In this document: in pieces, positions 45,201-57,200 of the stretch
Position numbering within the stretch: position 1 is the stretch's first letter
How the letters are laid out: each line of letters opens with the position of its first letter
From: Yponomeuta sedellus
Taxonomy: Eukaryota > Arthropoda > Insecta > Lepidoptera > Yponomeutidae
Length of the DNA stretch: 64,000 bases
NCBI GenBank assembly: GCA_934045075.1
Contig: OW203731.1
Span: 15,763,570-15,827,569, forward strand
Reading direction: 5' to 3'
Program-made: the position numbers and the translations under genes
The notes under the pieces: generated by a model
What the model was told of the DNA's origin: nothing
Database searches by the model: none
The model's input: only the letters and a program-made list of their open reading frames with translations

Positions 45201-48200
45201 TGGCCTGTCAGAAGTTGTCAAACCGCCCCGAAGCCTCTGACTTGGCTTATTAATAACTGCCATCTATCGACGGCAGACGGCACCAACAAGACGTGGTCTA
45301 ACTGCTTAATATTGCCTTTTCAGCTGGGTTCAATATTAGAAACAAGAGACCCTGATGTCTATAACAATATACACCATCCACCACCGAGACTGATCCTCAG
45401 CACACCACCCACTCTGAACAGACCTTCTATTGCAAGAAAGAAGGCTTACTTGGAAAAAGGCTACGTAAGTATTGTTGTCACTTTCATACATACATGAAGA
45501 GAAGATGATAAAAATCATCACATCACATCACACTTCACAATAATTATAAAGGCGAAAGTTTGTGAGTATGTATGTTTGTTAGGTACTTCTTCACGTCTAA
45601 AAGGCTGGAGCGATTTTAATAAAATTTTATATGAAGTTAGTTGATATCATGGATTTGTACAAAGGCTATATTTTAATGCGGGAAAATATCTTGTTCCCAT
45701 AGGAAAATCGATAAACCGCGGGTAACACCGCGGGGCACGGCTAGTAAACCATAAAGTGCGGATAGCATTATCTTCTACAGAGAATAGCATATCCATCTTT
45801 ACATGTGTATTCTAGGTCAATTACGTTACGGGTGATACAAGTAATACTTTCACACAATATTGTTGTGTGGAAGTAATGTGTACCTACTTCAGGCTGACTT
45901 CGAATTTATTGACTTTGAATTATGGACAATAATTCTATAATGAGTGTGTTGTGAGGGCCACGTTGTTAAGCTCTTTTTCTACTGTTATAGTAGCAATACC
46001 ACTCGCTAACTGTGAAAGAAAACATCGCGGGGAATCCTGAGTGTCCGAGGTGTTCACTCAGCGCTTGAAATCGCTAATCCGCAGTGGGCACGATATTAAC
46101 CCCTTGTATGTTCCCACTGCTGGGGCACGGGTCTCTTCCTGCATAGCAGGAATGTTAGGTCATACTCCACCACGGGGGCCAAGTCCTGGTTGGTAGAGGA
46201 TTGCAAGACAGTGGCGGGCCTTACTGTTAGAAGTTATCAAGCCGCCTTTAAGGCCTCTGACATGATGAGTGCTATTACGTGACAGCCGCCACCAACAGCT
46301 CAACGTGCCTTGCGAAGTACGCAAGCGCTCGGAAAAAATGCCACTAGCGGTCGTTACGGGGCGGTTACTCATCCTGCACCTGACCGTGTCTGTTGTTGCT
46401 TAGTTCAAGTGATTGATTCCAATCACTCGGTTTGACTAGGCCACGAACGCAGTAGGCACGCGTGGTGATTAAGCCCATACTCTCGCTACGAGAGAAGGCC
46501 TGTAGCTTACTCGTCGTTTCGACGAAGGTTAGGTGTGTTCACGTTCCTTTTTTATACTACAGCACCACTAACCTACCAATTTTACGACTTTTTGCCTGTG
46601 TGGCGAGCACATGTCAACTCTGCGCGCGCACTACAAACTGCGACATTCCTGCGCAATCAAAGTCTTTCATACGACATACCATAAATATAACGTCCGACTA
46701 ACAGTCTGGGCTGTCCCCAAGCATGCGATCTGCCTGGCGGGAAATTTGCCTTTATAGTGAAAGAGCACGGTCACCCGCTCTTCCCTATACGTGTATAGTT
46801 ATTTTAATTTTTTTTTTCAGATACGTCTAGTGGCTTTGAACACTCCCTACGCAGGGAACATGCTCTCTTCCGACCGGATTGGCACCTTGGCGGCGAACAA
46901 CGAATGCCATGGGAATTCGAGGAAAGTGGGCGGCACTTTTGCAGCGTTTTTGGCGTCCAGGTAATACAACGTCAGCATGTTTTTTGCACATAGCACGCAG
47001 AACTGATAGCAGATGGGGCCGAAAAGAATTCGAGGAAAGTGGGCGGCACTTTTGCAGCATTTTCGGCTTCCAGGTAATACAGTCTCAACATGTTCTTTGC
47101 ACATACCACGCAGAACTGATGGCAGATGGGGCCGAAAAGAATTCGAGGAAAGTGGGCGGCACTTTTGCAGCATTTTTGGCGTCCAGTTAATACAGTCTCA
47201 GCATGTTCTTTGCACATAGCACGCAGAACTGATGGCAGATGGGGCCGAAAAGTTCCCGAATTAAGACCATTATTGGCAAGCGTAGCGTAGGACTAGCAAC
47301 AAGGTGGACAAAGGACCTCATCCAAGTTGCCGGAAGACGCTGAAGGCAAGCAGCTTCCAACCGGTCTTTTTGGATATCCATGAAGGAGTCCTATGTCCAG
47401 CATTGTACTTTTTGTTGTTGAATGATGATGATGTTGATGTTTTTTGCATTTTTTATAGTAGTTCTTCTTCATCAGTGTATATTTGCTAGTGAAAGTTAGT
47501 CGGCAACTCTGCATATTCATCTTTTTTTTATTTTTCTCGCTGATCTCACATTGGGGGTTCGTGGGTTCGAATCTCGGCATGTACCTATATACCCGACCAT
47601 ATGTTGGTTTTATAAATTGCTTACACTTGCGCAGTCATAGTAGCAATACCAATCGCTAACTTACGAAAAGATCGTGAGGAAATCTGAATTACTAGCTTTT
47701 AATTCCCTCCGCAGTAGAAGAGAGTGGTAATTAAGTCTATAGGCCAGTGCCCTGTGGTGGGACGTGTATAGCTGACACGCAGGTTAGCTGGAAGAAAATA
47801 CTATCAATAATTTAACTCGCTTTTGTATAAATAGTTTCAGTGAAATAAATAATTTTTGAATTAAATTAAACGTTAAAGAAAAAATTGTAAAAAAATTTCA
47901 TTGCCAAAAAAGTGAAGTTGAGAACATAGGCGATTTAATGCCATGTAACATTTTTCTCTTTGCCGAAATAGACCTCCTCATCTGGCAATTCTATAGGGTT
48001 TCTTACTCAAATTGTGACTGCCTATTATACTATTCCTTGGACTTTCATCTGTTTGTCTTATCTATTTTTTATGTAGCCTATACATAATACACCCTACTGC
48101 AGGACACAGCTCTTCTCTCAGAGAGACTATTAAACAAGCCTGGCCACCGCAGATTGGCAATTTCAAGCGGTGAGGTATTTGAACATCTCAAACACTCAGG

Positions 48201-51200
48201 TTTTCTCACGATGTTTTCCTTCAAAGTTAATGGGTGGTATTACTACTATAACTTCACAAGTGTACATAACTTAGAGACAAAGTCATGTTTACGTACCCAC
48301 ACTGGGTATGGAACCTGGGTCTCCTGCGTCCAAGTCTCCTGCGTTCTTTTACTGTACACTGATAGTTGTACAGTTCAAAAATCTATCAGTTGAATTGTAC
48401 ACTGAGTATGTTACGGCGAATTGACCAATAAGTAAAAAATACAATTTTAAAGGTTAAAAATTCCACCCATGCCATGCAAGTGATGCAAATTACTTCAGCC
48501 AGATGTCGCTGCCTGTAAGTAATACAGAGAGTATTGTAAAGAGGTTCGAAATTTCACTGATGCCGGTACTTGCCCATTAGGTCAGTTGGGAGGTCGCGAG
48601 TTCGAGTCCCGGCATAGGTGCAATTTTTAGCCTCTAAATAGGTTTTTAAAATTGTCCTTAGCACGGGTTAGTGCAACAAGAAGAATATAAAAATACAAAT
48701 AGGGACGAAACTAAGGTTGTTCTACTTTAAAGGCCGTTATTACTGCTAAACGTGTTTGTATCGTTCCAGAGACCAAGATCTTCGAAGTATAGTCAAGCAC
48801 ACCGACCGTCACCTGCCAGTTGTGAACCTTCACCACGACGTGGTTTTCGACTCCTGGATCAGCCTTTTCAACGGCTCCGAGGGTCCTTTGGACATTTCAA
48901 CAGTGCCCATCTACAGTTTTAGCGGCAGAAATATTTTAATTGATCCCATTTGGTAAGATTTAGAAGGAAATGCGTGTACGTTTATCCTTTTGAAAAGTAA
49001 AATTTATAGGAATTGAAAAGCCGGCCTATTTTGGTTATACAAAAAACCAACAATATTCAAACTCTAAGCAGACCTATACCTAAAGTCTAATCTACCAACT
49101 TAGTCAGTAAATTGACATATAGAACTATCATGTTAGTGAAAAAGAGTGGCCAGCTAAAATAGTGATGTTCTTTAGTCGATTGATTTATGTAACGATTTAA
49201 TTCATTTAAATCACCACACTTTCTAGTAAAGAAAATTAAATAAAAGTGTTCAGAGTTATATATATCACAAAAAAAATTTGTAATCATGTCTTACATAGCT
49301 TTCACGAGTTGTGGGATAATTCTATAAAAGAAAAAAAAAATAAGCAAAATCAAAAATTTTATGTCGATTGTGTACACCCCTATTATTTTCTGTTATAAAC
49401 TGGTCACATCGAAAATGTCAATTTACTGACTAAGTTGGTGGATTAAAGTAAACATAGCCAAACCTCATTGTTCCGATGCTTTTATCTTAGACAAAAACCT
49501 CTTTGTTGTGTTCTGTAATAGAACATGGAAATACGAGGATGTGAATCTGTTTTATTTATTTTATAAATAACGAGTAATTTTCTCCAGGACATTTAATTGG
49601 CGTATTCGTTGTAGTTTCATTAGTTTTATTGTCATTTCAATTCAGGTTTCATCCAGATGTTATACACTTTACACTCCCTCCTAAACTACCCTCACTGGAT
49701 TTACAAAACGACGATTTAAAAAAAAAAACTACCCTAACTTGTGGCTAATGTTGCCACACTAAAAATCTAAGCCTATATAGGGAAGAGCGGGTGATCGTGC
49801 TCTTCCACTATAGAGGGAAATTTCCCGCCAGGCAAATTGTTTGCCTGGGGACAGCCGGTCCAACTGTTGTTAGTCGGACGTTATATTTATGGTATGTCAT
49901 GTGAAACACTTTGATTACGCGATGCAGGAATGTTGGAGTTTATAGTGCGCGCGCAGAGTTGACATGTGCTCGCCACACCTATCTCGATTTGGCGAGGATC
50001 AGACATCACATTTTTATTTCAGGCCTGACAAGGTGGTATGGCATGGAGGCACCCCCAAGGGCACACAATCATCAGCAGACTGCGAAGCGTGGCGGCTTAG
50101 CGACAGAGATCAGTACGGTCTTGCCTCGTCCCTCTCTAACTTCAAGCTTTTAGGGCAGGAAATGTAAGAGATAGCCTGTAACCGCTTATTCATACGTATA
50201 TGAGAAAGTGGGATTTAGTTATATATTAGACGGCTCTAATCGCGACTATTTATGTGATTGTGGGCTTACTGTGGAAAATTTAAAGTGACTTGAGAGTAAA
50301 CCACCCTGCCCTTGATTCGCCTCTTCATTCTACCCGTAACCACGGCAAGTGCAACGTTGCTGAAACGTCGGAAAACAAGTTTATTACACTTTACCTAGTA
50401 AATAATCGCGACTAATCCCGTTTATATACTAGATGCGGGTCTAAACCCGTTTAATATATAACTATGTATAAGCATCGCGAGTTCAAACTCAAACTGCTCA
50501 AATTCAAACTCAAACGCAAACTGGGAGGTGGGCAGCAGCGCCCCTTGCAGTACAATTCCACCAAACTGCGATACCCAACCCGCATGCCCAGCGTGGGGAT
50601 TATGGGCATTGCCCCCCAATGATGGCACAACCTTGCGCTATGGCGCTGATTAGGGGAGGGCTATGTCCAGCAGTGGACTAATATAGCCTGAAGAAGAAGA
50701 AGAACATCGCGAGTTAAAAATAATACATCAGTGGCATTTTTGAAAGTGAAAGCATTTTTTGAAAGGGAGTTCGCAATCGCCGGGAAAGACAGCTATAAGT
50801 TTGAGAAACCCTAGGGAAACCACTCTCTCAATGTTCTTCTTTTTACTCGCCCAATAAATTCGAATACTTATTTAACATGTTATCCTTTCCTGTGATATAA
50901 GTATTTCTATCTTTGTCCCAGGTATTCCTGTGATAGCCAGCTAATAGTCCTGTGCGTGGAGGTCACTGCTTCTAGGGGTCGAGCGACAGGAGATCCACGG
51001 AGACATGACCCGTAAGTACTTTAGGTACCATCCTATATAGTTGTTTTTTTTTACTTTATTTCGCAGTAATAAACTGTCCAGAAAATTACAATATCCAGAA
51101 CTTCTGTCTAAAACTGGGAAACCCCTCAAACGTTGCTTTGCCAGTTAGCCTGCCACCTATTCTTACACCTACCAAAATAATATACAGAAAAAATCACAAA

Positions 51201-54200
51201 AATAGGTAAAGCCGTATCGGAGAAGTTAGATAACACTGTGTGACGAGATTTTTATATATTTACTAGCTGACCCAGCGAACTTCGTATCTCCTAATAGTCG
51301 ATTCTTTATTTTTTTTTTATTTTTCCCTCCGTAAGAACCATGCCCGTATTTCAAGGAATATTCTAAAAAAAGAATTAGGGAAATCGGTTCAGCTGCTCTC
51401 GAGATTTGCGCTTACCAACACACTCAACGATTCATTTTTATATAATAGAAGATTACTTGCTGACGTCGCAAACTTTGTTTTGCCATATCAATTAGTCAAC
51501 GACCTATTCAACTAGTCCGACCTCACAAATGTCCAAAGAAAATCATAAAAATGAACACGTTTCGGAGGAGTTCGATAACAAATACAGTGTTTGTCGCGAC
51601 TGAAACATGAGATTTTAAATATTATACTTTCTCAAGTCCGGGCCTTGGGAAATGGTATTTGGGGAAGGAACACAAAACATAAAAAAGAGTAGAAGTGGCG
51701 ACATGACCCATTAGTATGAAAACCAGTGTGAAAAAACTTACACTTAAAAACCAAACGCATAGTATGAATGCCAAACTGCTATTGGTAAATAAAGACAGCG
51801 CCGAAAAGGTCTATATCATAAAAGTTTTATAAACCTTTAGTTATGTAAACAAGGATTAAAATCAATGGACAACAATGAAATTAAGTTTGACAACAACTCT
51901 TTCTTTTGTAGTACCGCTACTTTACACTAGATGGAACTACCACCGCGTCTGATCTTTGAGAAGTTTAATGTGATAGGCCATAAAGTCAAAAATTTAAAAA
52001 AAAGTCTCCGATACGTTGCTACTCAGCCGGATTGGTTTCCCTATCATTACCAATTTAATTTAAAAATACAATGAAATACTAGGTACTCACCGTTGAACTG
52101 TTTCGGCATCATTGGTAAATTTTAGTTCCCAACTCTTATTTTTACATCCTAACACAGCATAAGAAGGGATTTTAGTAGAGTTTTTACAATTGTTTTCTTT
52201 ACTAGAAACAAACGACAACTGAGGCAAGAAGAACTGTCAGAGACTACGTATAGGCAATTGGCGCATTGCTAATGCGAGGCACGCGGGCACCGCTCACTTA
52301 CAACTTCTACTCTTTTTTTATGTTCTGTGGCTTATACCCAGGGGTCTGATAAGGATAGGTTATTTTGATATTCCAGAATGTGTGGCATCGTGTCGGACGT
52401 TAGTTTTTTTACAAACTGTAGAGAGCATCACGTCTACCTGGGTAGTACCATCGATAAAATATTACTAAAGTATAGATGGTTATTGTCCATACATCAAAGT
52501 GTACCTGAAATGTTAATTTTTTCCTGACTTACTAGATGTCGCTGCTGGTATTAATTTATCCATATCGTGAAAAAATTCGAACCATCAAAAATTCACACAA
52601 CAACTACGGACACAGAAAGGTCTGTAACTACGGTAGTGGTAATGATAGTAGTACCACACAAATTCACTAGATGGCGCGATTTCGATTAATGTTATTCTTT
52701 GTTTTACTTCATGCATATATCTATGCGAATGCTTAAAAATTACAGGTTATCCTTGGTAAGAGTAAGTATTAAATTATTGTTTTGTAGTTATAAGACATTG
52801 TTTATTTGTCAAATGACGTAAATCTGCAAAAATAGCTGTTTTTGTTTGTATTTAGTAGACACAATTTATCGCGCTCACAGCGCTGTTGGCGTGAGTGATT
52901 CGAAACGCACCGTCACTCGTCATCGTCAGTCGTAAACTCATAAATAATAATAAAAAACTCATCAGCAGTATTTCATTATTTTAAATGCACTAACCCGTGC
53001 TAACCCATTAGCTCAGTTGGAAAGAGCGCTGGCATGGATAGCTAGAGGTTGGAGGTTCGAATCCCGGCATGGGTGGAATTTTTTGCCTCTAAATAGGTTT
53101 TTTTCATCAGCAGAATATTATAATTTAGTATCGACACGTACGTATAGAAATGAGATATTGTATTTTAGGTAGTACGGTGAACAACGCGACGCGCTACCTC
53201 TTTTTGTTCGGTACACGCACTTATGCCGCGCGCGATAAGAGCTGCCGTGGGGTATTCGACGGTGTCTGTAGTGTAGTGTATCGACTGCACCTATTCTATT
53301 ATTTTATGTCGATCACTTGACCTATAGGTCAATAAAACATGTAATAAGCGCCATCTGTTGTGTAGTTTGCAAATTAATCATCGGAAACCTAAATGGAACT
53401 CTAGCGACTGCAGCGACACATTTTTATGACGGAATTTTTATGGAAACGTATAACAATCACTTCGCAGTAGCGCCATCTAGGTTTAAGTTAAATTTTGTGA
53501 TTTAAAATAAGGTACGGATTATTCAATGTACGTCATAAATATATGCATGAAGTAAAACAAAGAATAACATTAATCGAAATCGCGCCATCTAGTGAAATTG
53601 TGTGGTACTACTATCATTACCACTTCCGTAGTTACAGACCTTTCTGTGCCCGTAGTTGTTGTGTGAATTTTTGATCGCTACTTTTTTTTAAGTAGCTGTA
53701 GTTACGTAGACGTTTATTGAATCGTACATTGTACTTTAGTAATATTTTATAATATACCTACTTTAGTAATATTTTATCGATGGTAGTACGAAGACGCAAG
53801 TCACGCGTTTTGTAGCGCTAAATGTCAGAATTTGACAATTATTGTGCTGAAAAGTCATTTTCGACTTCTTTCGCTTTCGCCAAAGAAACGCGTACTACGA
53901 ATGCAATTTATAAAATTACATTTGGTATCAACCTTTGTAGGTCCCCATTGCTGGGGCACGGGTCTCTTTCTGCATCGCAGGAAGGTTAGTCCATACTCCA
54001 CCACGGGGGCAAAGTCCGGGTTGAGGGAAGATTGTAAGACAGTGGCGGGCCTTACTGTCTGAAGTTATCAAGCCGCCCATAAGGCCTCTGACATGGCTTA
54101 ACGACTGCCATTACACGACAGCCGGCACCAACGGGTTAACGTGCCTTGCAAAGCACGAAAGTGCTTGGAAAAATGCCACTAGCGGTAGTCACGGGACGGT

Positions 54201-57200
54201 CATCCATCCTGTACCTGACCGCGCCTGTTGTTGCTTAACTCAAGTGATTAAAGATGCAAATGCCAAAGTTTTTGCGAGCAAATATTTCTCATATTGTGTC
54301 TATTGTATTATGTGTGCTTATACGAGAAAATCCGTATGAATCTCACAAAAATCATAATACATTGAAAACCTTTGCAAGTAATCTAGAAAATCGCAAACCA
54401 AATAAAAGATGCCAGGAAAATAAGCCTCTAAAATAGCTATTCAAGCGTTCAGTCTACTACTCTCTTTATGATACCCAAGGACAAAAATATTTAATAACAG
54501 AACATTATCCCACTTCGTTGATACCAACTAAATTTTTTTACATTGTTAGCTAAAACTGCATCCAGTCTCACCAACATCAGGTACTCTAGTTATGTGGGGT
54601 GTAACAAGATTGCAATATACATCCAAAATTAGGGGGTCAATATGATTAACTTTTGCTAAGGGGAGAACATCGAGATCGTGTTAATTTTTATATTTATTCA
54701 TAAAAAAAATACGGGCGTTACAGAAGAAATCTAAATCGATAGCTAACTATTTAATCATTATCAGCTATTCTGTACTAGCGAAGCGCTTGTGGCCGAATGG
54801 AACCGAGTGACTGGAATCAATCATTGAGGTTGATTTCCGAACGCTTCCGTGCTTCACAAGACTCGTAAAGCCGTTGGTGCCGTCTGTTATGTAAAGACAG
54901 TCGTTAAGCCATGTCAGAGGCCTCGATATCGATACAAAGTAATCTTCTTTTTGCTGTATATTGAAATAAGATAAGATAAGAATATTCTTTATTGTACACC
55001 AGAGCACATATTATAAAACATGTAATGATACAAAGTACAATTGGCGGCCTTATTGCTAAAAGCAATTTTTTCCAGACAACCTTACGACGGAAATCAGGTT
55101 TTTTTCTAAATAAACCTCTATACCGCGGATAAAGCATCCAATAAATAAGTTTAACTTCTGTAATAAATATTACTTTTTTCCCAAGAATGTTTCTTGTGGA
55201 TTCGACAGGCCTATACGAATAGCGGGCTCACCTTTTTCATGTCACGAGGTATTCTGTAGTTGCTAACGATGGGATGGGTGTTCAAACGGTTTATTTGTAT
55301 AATCATCTATACGTAAAATATCGAATTTCTTCTAGGAAAGGTAAAATATTTCTTTGGCTGAAATATTTCCCTTGCTTGGATCATACTCGTGTCTCAACCA
55401 GATCGATGATTTTATTAGAAAATTATAATTTTACAACTTATTATCTCGGCATTCTATCACATAATCGTGTGATTGATCGTAAAATATTCTTCAAAATTGC
55501 AATGGTACTTTTCCTTTAAATATTAATTAAAACATTTGTTTTGGTCTCTTTCCACTTGATGAAGTTAATAAAACGTAACATAACCTCACGTTGTATCCCA
55601 GAGGGGTAGACAGAGACCAGGGACTGTTAGTTAAGTTAACAATAGCGCTAAATTAATATAATTAAATTTGATATACACGACTCTTTTCTAAACTAAATTC
55701 TAATTCTTTACTGTACTAGAAAAAAAGGTTGATCTGAGTTTGATTTTTAGTTTCATTTCTTTATTTATAATTTGACAATGGTACACGCTTGATACAATAA
55801 GCAAGTTCACAACAGTAGATTTAACGTAGAAAAAAATTAACAGGTCGTTTTACCAATAAAAACATGACACATACTTAAAATTTAGGACTATTATAAAATA
55901 AGATATTAATTCAAACTAATAACTAATGTATTTATGTGGTACTCCCTGGAGGTACATTTTTGTCTTTTATACGTTTCGATATAAACCCCTTGTATGTCCC
56001 CACTGATGGGGCACGGGCCTTTTCCTTCATCGCAAGAAGGTAAGGCCATGCTCCGCCACGGTGGCTATGTCCGGGTCGGTAGAGGATTGTAAGACAGTGG
56101 CGGGCTTTACTATCAGAAGTTATCAAGCCGTCTATAAGGTGTCTGACATGGCTTAACGACTGGCATTACATGAAAGCCGGCACCAATGGCATAGCGAGCT
56201 TTGCGAAGCACGGAAGCGCCACTAGCGGTAGTCACGGGATGGTCAACCATCCAGCACCTGACCGCGCCTGTTGTTGCTTAACCCAAGTGATTCTAATCAA
56301 TCGGTTCCGCTAGGCAGTGTAGGGCGTAGTTAACTATTTTTTTGTAATCAGATTACTAACCGCGATCAAAAGTAGTTAACTACATGTAGTTATGGTTACA
56401 TTAAGTTAACTACAGTAATCAAACTCCATTAAGTAGTTATTAATTTAAAAACCTATTTAGAGGCTAAAAATTTCACCCATGCCGGGATTCGAACCCGCAA
56501 CCTCTGGCTATCCGTACCAGCGCTCTACCAATTGAGCCAATGGGCGACTCACGGCATCAGTGAAATTTCGAACCTCTTTACAATATTCTCTGTATTACGT
56601 ACAGGCAGCGACATCTGACTTAAGCAAATTGCATTACTTACAGCCCCGACTAACTACTTTGCAGTTAGGTTTAACATCGGAACGATATCACTGTACCCAC
56701 ATGATTACACTATTTTTATTTTTAATGCACTAACCCGTGCTAAGGAACAAATTTAAAAACCTATTAAGAGGCTAAAAATTTCACCCATGCCGGGATTCGA
56801 ACCCGCAACCTCTGGCTATCCGTACCAGCGCTCTACCAATTGAGCCAATGGGCGACTCACGGCATCAGTGAAATTTCGAACCTCTTTACAATATTCTCTG
56901 TATTACGTACAGGCAGCGACATCTGACTTAAGCAAATTGCATTACTTACAGCCCCGACTAACTACTTTGCAGTTAGGTTTAACATCGGAACGATATCACT
57001 GTACCCACATGATTACACTATTTTTATTTTTAATGCACTAACCCGTGCTAAGGAACAAATTTAAAAACCTATTTAGAGGCTAAAAATTTCACCCATGCCG
57101 GGATTCGAACCCGCAACCTCTGGCTATCCGTACCAGCGCTCTACCAATTGAGCCAATGGGCGACTCACGGCATCAGTGAAATTTCGAACCTCTTTACAAT

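Noticed and set aside
46847..47219. Long frames on both strands over the endostatin duplication
   Set aside because: They come from the 113-bp tandem repeat; only the spliced + frame fits endostatin.
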